This document shows, piece by piece, positions 40,058-48,142 of a stretch of DNA of 64,000 nucleotides. The position numbers were made by a program, and so were the translations under genes. The stretch comes from Pseudomonas reinekei (lineage in GTDB: Bacteria > Pseudomonadota > Gammaproteobacteria > Pseudomonadales > Pseudomonadaceae): assembly GCF_001945365.1 (NCBI RefSeq), contig NZ_MSTQ01000012.1:62001-126000 (forward strand). The letters are read 5' to 3'. Each line of letters begins with the position of its first letter. The stretch's first letter is position 1. Under the pieces are notes generated by a model. It searched no databases, was not told the origin of the DNA, and saw only the letters and a list, made by a program, of their open reading frames with translations.

Positions 40058-40155
40058 TCTCAGCGCCCAAAGGGGCCAGCATTGCAAAGTGTCATCTTTT
40101 AGAAACCTTACTGACTTAATCTGCCGACAACTCTTGGGCTATGTAAGGTGCCGGC

Positions 40156-41496
40156 ATGACGCTGCGCGTATTGTTCCTGTTGATGCTGTGCATCGGATTG
40201 CCGCAAACGGCCACGGCCGGCGTGTTGCCGGTTGCCGACCACGGCCCGGTGCTGCGCATCCAGGGCTCCAACACCATCGGTGCAGCCTTGGGCCCGGCGT
40301 TGGTCGAAGGGCTGCTGCGCGAACAGGGCCTGCTCAAGGTTCACAGCGAAGCCCCGGACAAAGCCAATGAAATGCGGGTCGTCGCCGAAACCGCTCAAGG
40401 CCGTCGGGTCGAAGTGGAACTCGCGGCCCATGGTTCCAGTACCGGTTTCAGTGCGCTGAAAAATGGCGGCGCCGACCTCGCCGCCTCTTCCCGTCCGATC
40501 AAGGACAGCGAACTGCTGAGCCTCGAGTCTTTCGGCGACCTGAAAAGCCCCGGTGCCGAGCAGGTCATTGCCATCGACGGCCTGGCAATCATCCTCCATC
40601 CGCAAAATCCGCTGAATCAACTGGACACTGTGCAACTGGCGCGGGTTTTCAGTGGCGAAGTCAAAACCTGGGAAGAACTCGGCGGCGGCGGTGGGACGAT
40701 TCATCTTTATGCGCGGGATGATCAATCCGGCACCTACGACACCTTCAAGGAATTGGTCCTGAGCCCTCGTGGGAAAAGTCTGAGCAGTACAACCAAACGC
40801 TTCGAATCCAGCGAACAGCTGTCCGATGCCGTCAGTGCGGACCCGCAGGGTATCGGTTTTATCGGTTTGCCCTACGTACGCCAGGCCAAAGCGTTAGCGA
40901 TTGTCGATGGGCCGTCACAGGCCATGCTGCCGCTCAATAACCTGATCGCCACGGAAGATTATCCGCTGTCGCGCCGCTTGTTTTTTTACCTGCCGCCCAA
41001 CGGGAAAAATCCCTGGGCGCAAGCGCTGGTGACGTTTGCCCAAAGTAGCAAAGGCCAGGCGATCGTTGCTGCCAACGGCTTTATCGCCCAGACCGTACAG
41101 GCCATGGCCGTCGCCCCGAATGCATTGATGCCCGAGGGCTATCAGGCGCTCAGTCGTCACGCCCAGCGGCTGTCGGTAAATTTCCGTTTCGACGAAGGCA
41201 GCGCCAGTCTGGACAACAAGGCGCGACAGGACTTGTCCCGGGTACTCGACTATATAGAGCAGCACCAAAAGACAGATCGGCAGGTGACCCTGGTGGGGTT
41301 CGGCGATGCCAAGGATGACCCGGCGCGGGCCGACCTGCTGTCGAAACTGCGGGCCATGGCGGTACGTCGGGAGCTGGTGAAAAGCGGCGTGGTGTTGCGC
41401 GACGTTCGCGGCTTTGGCGCCGAGATGCCGGTGGCGGCCAACAGTGCGGATGAAGGGCGGATCAAGAACCGGCGGGTTGAGGTTTGGGTGTATTGA
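40156..41496 (+). CDS. PstS-like phosphate-binding protein fused to an OmpA domain
   Basis: A 446-residue exported protein. A signal peptide spans residues 1-22 (VLFLLMLCIGLPQTATAG). A PstS-like/PBP domain follows to about residue 310 (IQGSNTIGAALGPALVEGLL; HGSSTGFSALKNGGADLAASSRPIK; DDQSGTYDTFKEL). An OmpA-like peptidoglycan-binding domain covers about 335-446 (NFRFDEGSASL; the Asp and Arg pattern in GFGDAKDD and LRAMAVRREL; NRRVEVWVY). It probably binds phosphate or a similar oxyanion while held to the cell wall. No transporter genes are adjacent. Confidence 0.88.
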   Translation: MTLRVLFLLMLCIGLPQTATAGVLPVADHGPVLRIQGSNTIGAALGPALVEGLLREQGLLKVHSEAPDKANEMRVVAETAQGRRVEVELAAHGSSTGFSALKNGGADLAASSRPIKDSELLSLESFGDLKSPGAEQVIAIDGLAIILHPQNPLNQLDTVQLARVFSGEVKTWEELGGGGGTIHLYARDDQSGTYDTFKELVLSPRGKSLSSTTKRFESSEQLSDAVSADPQGIGFIGLPYVRQAKALAIVDGPSQAMLPLNNLIATEDYPLSRRLFFYLPPNGKNPWAQALVTFAQSSKGQAIVAANGFIAQTVQAMAVAPNALMPEGYQALSRHAQRLSVNFRFDEGSASLDNKARQDLSRVLDYIEQHQKTDRQVTLVGFGDAKDDPARADLLSKLRAMAVRRELVKSGVVLRDVRGFGAEMPVAANSADEGRIKNRRVEVWVY

Positions 41497-41513
41497 GTTG
41501 AAACACGAATAAA

Positions 41514-41541
41514 TGTGGCAAGGGAGCTTGCTCCCTCGCCA
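41514..41541. repeat. REP-like palindrome, second class
   Basis: GTGGCAAGGGAGCTTGCTCCCTCGCCAC is a nearly perfect palindrome of a different REP class from the GTGGGAGCGAG copies. It lies between two convergent genes and may act as a transcription stop. Confidence 0.75.
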
Positions 41542-41575
41542 CCAGTATTCACTCATCAGAAAAGATACCGTGGTG

Positions 41576-42805
41576 TCACTGCCCGCTACGCATCATTTCT
41601 TTCGGCACATATTTGCCGATTTCGAATTTGCCGATTGCCGCGCGGTGCACTTCGTCCGGGCCGTCGGCCAGACGCAGGGTGCGTTGCATGGCGTACATGT
41701 AGGCCAGCGGAAAATCGTTGGAAACCCCTGCCCCGCCGTGCATCTGAATCGCCCGGTCGATCACCCGCAAGGCCACGTTTGGCGCCACGACCTTGATCTG
41801 CGCAATCTCGCTTTTCGCCACTTTGTTGCCGACAGTGTCCATCATGTACGCCGCTTTCAACGTCAGCAGGCGCGCCATGTCGATCTCCATCCGCGAGTCG
41901 GCAATCTTGTCGATGTTGCCGCCCAGGCGCGCCAGAGGCTTGCCGAACGCGGTGCGGTTCACCGAGCGCTTGCACATCAGTTCCAGCGCCCGCTCAGCCA
42001 TGCCGATCGAACGCATGCAGTGGTGAATCCGGCCCGGGCCGAGGCGACCTTGGGCGATTTCAAAGCCGCGTCCTTCGCCCAACAGGACGTTTTCGTACGG
42101 CACCCGCACGTTTTCGAAATGCACTTCGGCGTGACCATGGGGCGCGTCGTCGTAACCGAACACCGGCAGCGGGCGCACGATCTTCACGCCGGGAGCGTCC
42201 ACCGGCACCAGAATCATCGAGTGCTGGGCATGGCGCGGCGCATCGGGGTTGCTCAGGCCCATGAAGATCAGGATCTTGCAGCGCGGATCGCATGCACCTG
42301 ACGTCCACCATTTCTTGCCATTGATGACCCATTCGTCACCATCGCGCACCGCACGGGCCGCCATGTTGGTGGCATCGGAGGACGCAACGTCCGGTTCGGT
42401 CATGGCGAACGCCGAGCGGATCTCGCCACGCAGCAACGGCTCCAGCCAGCGCTGCTTTTGCTCTTCGTTGGCGTAACGCACCAGCACTTCCATGTTGCCG
42501 GTATCCGGCGCCGAGCAGTTGAATGGCTCTGGCCCCAGCAGCGAACGGCCCATGATTTCCGCCAATGGCGCGTACTCGAGGTTGGTCAGGCCGGCGCCGA
42601 GCTCGGACTCAGGCAGAAACAAATTCCACAGGCCTTCAGCCTTGGCCTTGAGTTTGAGTTCTTCCATGATCGCCGTCGGCTGCCAGCGATCACCTTCGGC
42701 AACCTGGCGCTCGAACACGGCTTCGGCGGGATAGACGTAGGTGTCCATGAACGCGGTTACGCGCTCACGCAGTTCCTGAACCTTAGGCGAATAAGCGAAA
42801 TCCAT
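41576..42805 (-). CDS. Acyl-CoA dehydrogenase
   Basis: A 409-residue flavoprotein of the acyl-CoA dehydrogenase superfamily, ACAD10/11-like. It has MTEPDVASSDATNM and the FAD/substrate segments GPGRIHHCMRSIGMAERALELM and QMHGGAGVSNDFPLAYMYAMQRTLRLADGPDEVH. It catalyses the alpha,beta-dehydrogenation of an acyl-CoA; the exact chain length is not visible. It diverges from a LysR regulator 165 bases away, which is the likely controller. Confidence 0.93.
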   Translation of the reverse strand: MDFAYSPKVQELRERVTAFMDTYVYPAEAVFERQVAEGDRWQPTAIMEELKLKAKAEGLWNLFLPESELGAGLTNLEYAPLAEIMGRSLLGPEPFNCSAPDTGNMEVLVRYANEEQKQRWLEPLLRGEIRSAFAMTEPDVASSDATNMAARAVRDGDEWVINGKKWWTSGACDPRCKILIFMGLSNPDAPRHAQHSMILVPVDAPGVKIVRPLPVFGYDDAPHGHAEVHFENVRVPYENVLLGEGRGFEIAQGRLGPGRIHHCMRSIGMAERALELMCKRSVNRTAFGKPLARLGGNIDKIADSRMEIDMARLLTLKAAYMMDTVGNKVAKSEIAQIKVVAPNVALRVIDRAIQMHGGAGVSNDFPLAYMYAMQRTLRLADGPDEVHRAAIGKFEIGKYVPKEMMRSGQ

Positions 42806-42910
42806 GAGCGAGATACCTTCTTGGGGGAGGTTGTTTTAGGTCATGTATCGATGCTAGAACAGCGTTGATAATTTACCTAGCCTATTCTCGCCGTGTATAA
42901 ACATTCATCA

Positions 42911-42925
42911 CCGATATATGATCGG
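42911..42925. promoter_or_regulatory. Candidate LysR operator in the divergent promoter region
   Basis: CCGAT-ATATG-ATCGG is a dyad centred in the 165-base gap between the acyl-CoA dehydrogenase and the LysR gene, 46 bases before the LysR start. Size and position suit a LysR recognition site. Confidence 0.5.
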
Positions 42926-42970
42926 CTGATCGTCACGGTCAGCCCGTCCTTACAATAAGAGAGCCGCGTA

Positions 42971-43900
42971 ATGAACCTGAGCAAGGTCGACCTCAACCTT
43001 TTCATCGTCTTCGACGCGATCTACACCGAAGCCAACCTGACCCGTGCCGGGCAGATCGTGGGCATTACCCAACCGGCAGTGTCGAATGCTCTGGCCCGGT
43101 TGCGCGAGACCTTCAACGACCCATTGTTCGTGCGCACAGCCCAGGGCATGGTGCCCACGCCGATGGCGCAGAACATCATCGGGCCGGTGCGTAACGCCCT
43201 CTCGCTGCTGCGCATCTCCGTACAGGAAAGCCGCATTTTCAACCCGCAACAGGCGAACAAGACCTATCGCATCAGCATGACCGACCTCACCGAAGCGGTG
43301 ATCCTGCCGCCGCTGTTCCAGCGCCTGCGCCGCCTCGCGCCGACGGTGATCATCGAGAGTTTCCTGTCCAAACGCCGCGAGACCACCAAGGAACTGGCGG
43401 CCGGTCGCCTCGATTTCGCCGTAGATGCACCGCTCAACACCGACCCGCAAGTGCGCCACGTCAAGTTGATGGAGGATCGCTACGTCTGCGCCATGCGCAA
43501 GGGGCATCCGCTGGCGGGCAAGGAAAAGCTCAGCCTTGACGAATACCTGGGCCTGACCCACATCCATATCTCCAGCCGGCGCAGCGGTCTGGGCTATGTC
43601 GACTTGGCCCTGGGCAAGATGGGCATCCAGCGCAAGATCGCCCTTCGCTCCCAGCATTACCTGATGGCCTCACAGGTGATGCAGCAAACGGACATGGTCA
43701 TGACCGTGCCGGAACGCTTCGCCCGCCGTAACGATTTGCACGCCTTCAATCTGCCGGTCAACGACGTGCCGCCGGTGGAAACCCACCTTTACTGGCACGA
43801 AAGCACCGACCAGGACCCGGCCAACCGCTGGATGCGCGAGCAGATGATCGAGTTGTGCCAACAGGTGACGGCGCATGAGAAGAAGCTCGAGAAGCTGTAG
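42971..43900 (+). CDS. LysR-family transcriptional regulator
   Basis: A 309-residue regulator. The N-terminal helix-turn-helix (LTRAGQIVGITQPAVSNALARLRETFNDPLF) spans about residues 23-54, and a periplasmic-binding-protein-like effector domain follows (about 95-300). It is NodD/LinR-like in the N-terminal DLNLFIVFDAIYTE. Its divergent position suggests control of the neighbouring acyl-CoA dehydrogenase gene; the effector is unknown. Confidence 0.92.
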   Translation: MNLSKVDLNLFIVFDAIYTEANLTRAGQIVGITQPAVSNALARLRETFNDPLFVRTAQGMVPTPMAQNIIGPVRNALSLLRISVQESRIFNPQQANKTYRISMTDLTEAVILPPLFQRLRRLAPTVIIESFLSKRRETTKELAAGRLDFAVDAPLNTDPQVRHVKLMEDRYVCAMRKGHPLAGKEKLSLDEYLGLTHIHISSRRSGLGYVDLALGKMGIQRKIALRSQHYLMASQVMQQTDMVMTVPERFARRNDLHAFNLPVNDVPPVETHLYWHESTDQDPANRWMREQMIELCQQVTAHEKKLEKL

Positions 43901-43923
43901 GACTTGAAACCGAGGTGACTTCT

Positions 43924-44014
43924 TCGCGAGCAGGCTCGCTCCCACAAGGATGATTTGTCGTACACAGACATTGAGTTCAATGAAAAGCCACTGTGGGAGC
44001 GAACCTGCTCGCGA
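43924..44014. repeat. Inverted REP pair, opposite arrangement
   Basis: TCGCGAGCAGGCTCGCTCCCACA (43924-43946) is followed by TGTGGGAGCGAACCTGCTCGCGA (43992-44014). The arms face the other way from the other four pairs in the window, but the total length (91 bases) is the same. Confidence 0.9.
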
Positions 44015-44048
44015 TGGGGCCAGCAATAACAGCGAAAACCAATGCCCC

Positions 44049-44064
44049 TTGACGTAAACGTCAA
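44049..44064. promoter_or_regulatory. LiuR-type operator before liuR
   Basis: TTGACGTAAACGTCAA is a 16-base near-palindrome, 43 bases before the liuR start. Its TTGACG could be the -35 box, with TAGCTT 18 bases on as -10, the over-long spacing used by MerR-family promoters. Related sites precede liuA. Confidence 0.75.
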
Positions 44065-44106
44065 CCTGCCATTAGCTTAGCGCCATGACCTTTTGCGAGC
44101 GCTTCC

Positions 44107-44508
44107 ATGAGCAGCCAGACCTACAGCATCTCCGACCTCGCCCGCGAGCTCGACATCACCACACGGGCCATTCGCTTCTATGAAGAACAAGGCCTGCTCA
44201 GCCCCGAGCGCCGTGGTCAGGAACGTATTTACTCGCCCCGTGACAAAGTCAGCCTGAAACTGATCCTGCGGGGCAAGCGCATCGGTTTTTCCCTGGCCGA
44301 ATGCCGCGAACTGATCGAGCTCTACGACCCGTCCAGCGGTAACACCAGGCAACTGCACAGCATGCTCGAGAAAATCAGCGAACGCCGGGAACAGCTGGAG
44401 CAACAGTTGCTGGACATCGAACAAATGAAGCTGGAGCTTGATACCGCCGAAGAGCGCTGCGTGCAGGCGCTGGAGCAGACGCTCAAAAGCCAGGATTCGG
44501 TTCAATAA
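44107..44508 (+). CDS. liuR: MerR-family regulator of the liu genes
   Basis: A 133-residue MerR regulator. The N-terminal winged helix (YSISDLARELDITTRAIRFYEEQGLL) is followed by a dimerisation coiled coil (about 80-120, LEKISERREQLEQQLLDIEQM). It lacks the cysteines of metal-sensing MerR proteins, consistent with LiuR, which responds to branched-chain acyl-CoA metabolites. It is followed by HMG-CoA lyase, and its palindromes precede liuR and liuA. Confidence 0.92.
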   Translation: MSSQTYSISDLARELDITTRAIRFYEEQGLLSPERRGQERIYSPRDKVSLKLILRGKRIGFSLAECRELIELYDPSSGNTRQLHSMLEKISERREQLEQQLLDIEQMKLELDTAEERCVQALEQTLKSQDSVQ

Positions 44509-44568
44509 CCCGACACCGCTCCCACAGGATCTTTGTAGCCTCAAGACAAAAACCACAGGTCGATTCCC

Positions 44569-45468
44569 ATGTCCCTCCCCTCCCACGTACGCCTTGTCGA
44601 AGTCGGCCCGCGCGACGGTCTGCAAAACGAAGCCCGGCCCATCAGTGTTACCGACAAGGTGCAACTGGTCGACGCACTCACGGCTGCAGGCCTGGGCTAT
44701 ATAGAAGTCGGCAGTTTCGTGTCGCCCAAGTGGGTGCCACAGATGGCCGGTTCCGCCGAAGTTTTCGCACAGATCCAGCGCAAGCCGGGCGTTACCTATG
44801 GTGCCCTCGCCCCCAACCTGCGCGGTTTTGAAGATGCCCTGGCCAGTGGCGTGAAAGAGGTCGCGGTGTTCGCGGCAGCCTCCGAGGCGTTTTCCCAACG
44901 CAACATCAATTGCTCGATCAGCGAAAGTCTGGCGCGTTTCGTGCCGATCATGGACGCGGCCAGGCAGCACGGTGTGACGGTGCGTGGGTACGTGTCCTGT
45001 GTGCTGGGCTGCCCTTATGAAGGTAACGTCGCGCCGGAGCAGGTCGCACGGGTGGCCCGCGAGCTGTACGCCATGGGCTGTTATGAGGTTTCGCTGGGCG
45101 ACACCATCGGCACCGGTACCGCTGGCGCAACGCGCAAGATGTTCGAAGTGGTGTCGGCTGATGTTCCGCGAGAAAAACTGGCCGGGCATTTCCACGACAC
45201 CTACGGTCAGGCCATGGCCAACATCTACGCCAGCCTGCTGGAGGGCATCTCGGTATTCGACAGTTCTATCGCCGGCCTCGGTGGCTGCCCTTACGCCAAG
45301 GGGGCCAGCGGTAACGTCGCCACCGAAGACGTGGTGTACCTGCTCAACGGCCTTGGCATCGAAACCGGAATCGACCTGGACGCGTTGATTCTCGCCGGCC
45401 AGCAAATTTGCTCTGTACTGGGGCGCCCAACAGGCTCCCGGGTGGCCAAGGCCCGCAGCGCACACTGA
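44569..45468 (+). CDS. liuE: Hydroxymethylglutaryl-CoA lyase
   Basis: A 299-residue TIM-barrel enzyme that cleaves HMG-CoA to acetyl-CoA and acetoacetate, the last step of leucine/isovalerate breakdown (also called mvaB). Motifs: VGPRDGLQNE near residue 12, GCPYEGNVAPEQV, the metal-binding HFHDTYGQAMAN, and the catalytic-cysteine signature GLGGCPYAKGASGNVATEDV. It follows liuR by 60 bases but is separated from liuABCD by a small RNA and a minus-strand gene. In P. aeruginosa liuE follows liuD. Confidence 0.97.
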   Translation: MSLPSHVRLVEVGPRDGLQNEARPISVTDKVQLVDALTAAGLGYIEVGSFVSPKWVPQMAGSAEVFAQIQRKPGVTYGALAPNLRGFEDALASGVKEVAVFAAASEAFSQRNINCSISESLARFVPIMDAARQHGVTVRGYVSCVLGCPYEGNVAPEQVARVARELYAMGCYEVSLGDTIGTGTAGATRKMFEVVSADVPREKLAGHFHDTYGQAMANIYASLLEGISVFDSSIAGLGGCPYAKGASGNVATEDVVYLLNGLGIETGIDLDALILAGQQICSVLGRPTGSRVAKARSAH

Positions 45469-45488
45469 GTGGGGGGAATGTGTCCGGG

Positions 45489-45529
45489 TGTTACCGCAAA
45501 CTCAGAAGCGGGGGCGCAATCGAGTAACA
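45489..45529. promoter_or_regulatory. CbrB-type inverted repeat upstream of the small RNA promoter
   Basis: TGTTAC (45489-45494) and GTAACA (45524-45529) form an inverted pair about 85-125 bases before the sigma-54 promoter. TGTTAC/GTAACA half-sites are the type reported for CbrB activation of crcZ/crcY. The 29-base spacing here is wider than I recall for crcZ, so the exact architecture is uncertain. Confidence 0.6.
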
Positions 45530-45611
45530 CGGAAACAAAATGTAGGGTTTGACTTGGGACGAAAAACCTAACAAATCTACAACTATTTGATTTTAAAGGG
45601 TTTTTAGAAGT

Positions 45612-45627
45612 TGGCACGGCTCCTGCT
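45612..45627 (+). promoter_or_regulatory. Sigma-54 promoter of the Crc-sequestering small RNA
   Basis: TGGCACG-GCTC-CTGCT matches TGGCACG-N4-TTGCW except for one base, with GG and GC at the correct spacing. Transcription is expected to begin near 45637 (GCACAACAAG), which resembles the 5' end of CrcZ-type RNAs. Confidence 0.88.
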
Positions 45628-45636
45628 ATCTCTATC

Positions 45637-46017
45637 GCACAACAAGAATAAAAAAATTGCGGCAACCCTAATAAAAACAAGACGTAACGACTCTGACATA
45701 ACAAAAACAACACGGCAGAGACGCAGCTAACAGATTTTTTTGGAGAAGATGTGCTTTTCAGGGTGCTTTTCGGAGTTACCCGCAACCGGGCAGAGAACAA
45801 TAAAACTACCTTCAGGTAGCTCCCGAACTGGTTGGATCGCTCAGCGAAAAAGTAGATCAGCGCTCAAAAAAATACGTTTGCTCTTGATCCCGGATGGGGA
45901 TCGCCAAAAACAGCGGTAAAGGGTCACGGTCACTAAAAACAAAAACAGACCGCCCCTCAATAATAAAAAAAGAGCACGCGCAACGAAAATTAAAGGGGAG
46001 CTTCGGCTCCCCTTTGT
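45637..46017 (+). ncRNA. crcY: CrcY-type small RNA (Hfq/Crc antagonist)
   Basis: An AT-rich ~380-base transcript unit with a sigma-54 promoter, no credible coding frame, and many A-rich AAnAAnAA-like motifs (ACAACAAGAATAA, AACAAAAACAACA, AACAATAAAA, CTAAAAACAAAAACAG, AATAATAAAAAAA). It ends in a strong terminator. In P. putida crcY lies next to the HMG-CoA lyase gene (mvaB), as here. CrcZ sits by cbrB and would not be expected in this place. These RNAs titrate Hfq/Crc and so lift catabolite repression when CbrAB is active. Ends are estimated from promoter and terminator. Confidence 0.85.
45992..46017 (+). terminator. Terminator of the Crc-sequestering RNA
   Basis: A 10-bp stem AAAGGGGAGC / GCTCCCCTTT around a TTCG tetraloop ends the A-rich non-coding unit. 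Confidence 0.88.
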
Positions 46018-46051
46018 GCTGTCTGGCATTTAGATAATTCACCTCTGCCCC

Positions 46052-46141
46052 GTGTGGGAGCGAGCCTGCTCGCGATAGCGGCGAGTCAGTCAACATCCAT
46101 GCTGAACGTTCAATCGCCATCACGAGCAGGCTCGCTCCCAC
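46052..46141. repeat. Inverted REP pair (REPIN)
   Basis: TGTGGGAGCGAGCCTGCTCGCGA-type arm at 46053-46075 and its inverted copy (46119-46141, one change to CACGAGCAGG). Total about 90 bases, between the small RNA terminator and the end of the acyl-CoA synthetase gene. Confidence 0.9.
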
Positions 46142-46152
46142 AGGGAATTGAG

Positions 46153-47850
46153 TCAGGCTATATTGATGCGCAACTCCTCGATACTGATCTCGCGCATGCG
46201 GAACTTCTGGATTTTGCCTGTCACCGTCATCGGAAACTCCTCGACGAATTTGAAGTAACGCGGCGTCTTGAAGTGCGCGATGCGCTCCTTGCACCAGGTT
46301 TGCAGTTCTTGCTCAGTCGCGCTGTGGCCCGGATGAAATTTGATCCAGGCGACAATCTCTTCGCCATAACGCGAACAAGGAATGCCGATCACCTGCACAT
46401 CCGCAACCGCCGGATGGGTGAAGAAAAACTCTTCCAGCTCACGCGGGTAAACGTTCTCGCCGCCGCGAATGATCATGTCCTTGTTACGCCCGGCGATGCA
46501 CACGTACCCCTCGTCATTCATGCTCGCCAGGTCACCGGTATGCATCCAGCCCGCCTGATCAATGGCTTGCGCGGTACCTTCGGGATTGTTCCAGTAACCC
46601 AGCATCACGCTGTAACCGCGGGTGCACAGCTCACCGATAGTGCCCCGTGGGACCAGGTTACCGGCTTCATCGATGATCTTGCTTTCCAGTTGCGGCTGGG
46701 TGCGGCCAACCGTGGTCACACGCAATTCCAGTTCGTCTGACGGACCGGTCTGCAACGACACCGGGCTGGTTTCCGTCATGCCGTAGGCAATCTGCACTTC
46801 GCTCATGTGCATTTCATTGATGACCCGGCGCATGACTTCGATGGGGCACGTCGCCCCCGCCATGATCCCGGTGCGCAGGCTCGACAGGTCGAATTCGGCA
46901 CGCTGCGGCTGATCAAGCATGGCGATGAACATGGTCGGCACGCCGTACAGCGCCGTGGCGTTTTCTTCGGCGACGGTGCCGAGCGTCAGCAGCGGATCAA
47001 ACGCATCGTTGGGATAAATCATGGTGCTGCCGTGGGTGATACAACCCAGATTGCCCATGACCATGCCGAAGCAGTGATACAACGGCACAGGGATCACCAG
47101 GCGATCAGCGGCGGTCAAGCCGAGGCTTTCGCCAACCATGTAACCGTTATTGAGAATGTTGTAGTGACTGAGGGTCGCGCCCTTGGGAAAACCGGTGGTG
47201 CCGGAGGTGTACTGGATGTTCACCGCCTGATCGAAATGCAGGCTGTTTTGGCGCTCGCGCAACTGTTCAACCGACACACCGCCCGCCAGGTCAGCCAGTT
47301 GCGACCACGGCAGGAAACCACTGGGCGGCTGCGCATCCAGACTGATGACGCCCCGCAACTCCGGCAGTCGTTCGCTGCTCAGCATTCCGATGGATTGTTC
47401 CGCCAGCTCCGGCACCAGTCCTTGCAACATGGCGTGGTAGTCGGAGGTCTTGAAGGCGCCGGCGCACACCAGCCATTGGCAGCCGGATTGCTGCAATACG
47501 TAGTCGAGTTCGGAACTGCGATAGGCGGGGTTGATGTTCACCAGGATCACGCCGATTTTTGCCGTGGCGATCTGCGTGATGCACCACTGCGCGCAGTTCG
47601 GCGCCCAGATGCCGAGGCGGTCGCCGGTTTGCAGCCCTAACGCCAGCAGCGCTCGGGCGTGCAGATCCGCGGCGTCCGTCAGTTGTTGCCAGGTGTAGCG
47701 CAACTGTTGATGGCGCACCACCAGCGCCTCCCCGGCGGGATAACGCGCGACCGTGTCATCGAACGCCTGGCCAATGGTCATCGCCAACAAGGCTTTGTCC
47801 TGGGAACCGCGGGTGTAACTGCGTTGCGGGCTTGCACTGGGTTGATCCAT
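46153..47850 (-). CDS. AMP-binding acyl-CoA synthetase, probably of the leucine/isovalerate pathway
   Basis: A 565-residue ANL-superfamily acid-CoA ligase. The ATP-binding motif YTSGTTGFPKGA lies near residue 200. YGMTETSPV, GYWNNPEGT, HTGDLASMNDEGYVCIAGRNKDMI and the C-terminal lysine region PRYFKFVEEFPMTVTGKIQK are in order. Its position between liuE and liuABCD suggests activation of isovalerate or a related acid (or acetoacetate); the substrate cannot be read from sequence. I start it at MDQPSASPQ because the longer upstream frame is translated REP sequence. Confidence 0.9.
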   Translation of the reverse strand: MDQPSASPQRSYTRGSQDKALLAMTIGQAFDDTVARYPAGEALVVRHQQLRYTWQQLTDAADLHARALLALGLQTGDRLGIWAPNCAQWCITQIATAKIGVILVNINPAYRSSELDYVLQQSGCQWLVCAGAFKTSDYHAMLQGLVPELAEQSIGMLSSERLPELRGVISLDAQPPSGFLPWSQLADLAGGVSVEQLRERQNSLHFDQAVNIQYTSGTTGFPKGATLSHYNILNNGYMVGESLGLTAADRLVIPVPLYHCFGMVMGNLGCITHGSTMIYPNDAFDPLLTLGTVAEENATALYGVPTMFIAMLDQPQRAEFDLSSLRTGIMAGATCPIEVMRRVINEMHMSEVQIAYGMTETSPVSLQTGPSDELELRVTTVGRTQPQLESKIIDEAGNLVPRGTIGELCTRGYSVMLGYWNNPEGTAQAIDQAGWMHTGDLASMNDEGYVCIAGRNKDMIIRGGENVYPRELEEFFFTHPAVADVQVIGIPCSRYGEEIVAWIKFHPGHSATEQELQTWCKERIAHFKTPRYFKFVEEFPMTVTGKIQKFRMREISIEELRINIA

Positions 47851-47893
47851 GACGACCCCTATTGTCTTTATTAATGGGTTACCGACGGATACC

Positions 47894-47983
47894 TGTGGGA
47901 GCGAGCCCGCTCGCGAAGAGGCCAGAAAATCCAACAAGGATGCCAACTGATCCGACGCATTCGCGAGCAGGCTCGCTCCCACA
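47894..47983. repeat. Inverted REP pair (REPIN)
   Basis: TGTGGGAGCGAGCCCGCTCGCGA (47894-47916) and TCGCGAGCAGGCTCGCTCCCACA (47961-47983), 90 bases in all. They lie in the divergent promoter region between the acyl-CoA synthetase and liuA, just upstream of the LiuR sites. Confidence 0.9.
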
Positions 47984-48029
47984 AAGTCGCTCCGCGTTCT
48001 ATCTTGAACTGCCTCTACTCTCGCCCAAG

Positions 48030-48089
48030 TTGACGTTAACGTAAAGGATGATTGACAGCGTTTCGTCCCAGGCTTACGTTAACGTAAAG
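48030..48089. promoter_or_regulatory. Two LiuR-type operators before liuA
   Basis: TTGACGTTAACGTAAA (48030-48045) and CTTACGTTAACGTAAAG (48073-48089, a perfect palindrome over its core). They are 43 bases apart and share ACGTTAACGT. The site before liuR has the same arms. Confidence 0.8.
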
Positions 48090-48119
48090 GTGAGAACTGA
48101 AGCACGGCTCTCCCCGCCC

Positions 48120-48127
48120 AACAAAAA
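48120..48127 (+). promoter_or_regulatory. A-rich Crc/Hfq-type motif before liuA
   Basis: AACAAAAA fits AAnAAnAA and lies 16 bases before the liuA start, next to the ribosome-binding site AAAAGGTGA. Catabolite repression of liu genes would fit, but the motif is short. Confidence 0.45.
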
Positions 48128-48142
48128 GCCAAAAGGTGACCC

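Noticed and set aside
45291..45800. Minus-strand reading frame covering the end of liuE and the small RNA promoter
   Set aside because: It crosses a sigma-54 promoter and the 5' part of crcY, and its sequence is Ser/Leu/Phe-rich without homology.
45637..46017. Calling the A-rich RNA crcZ
   Set aside because: crcZ lies downstream of cbrB in pseudomonads; the HMG-CoA lyase neighbour fits crcY. CrcX cannot be fully excluded without alignment.
47851..47982. N-terminal extension of the acyl-CoA synthetase (MGASLLAN...)
   Set aside because: It is translated REP sequence; the true start is the ATG at 47850.
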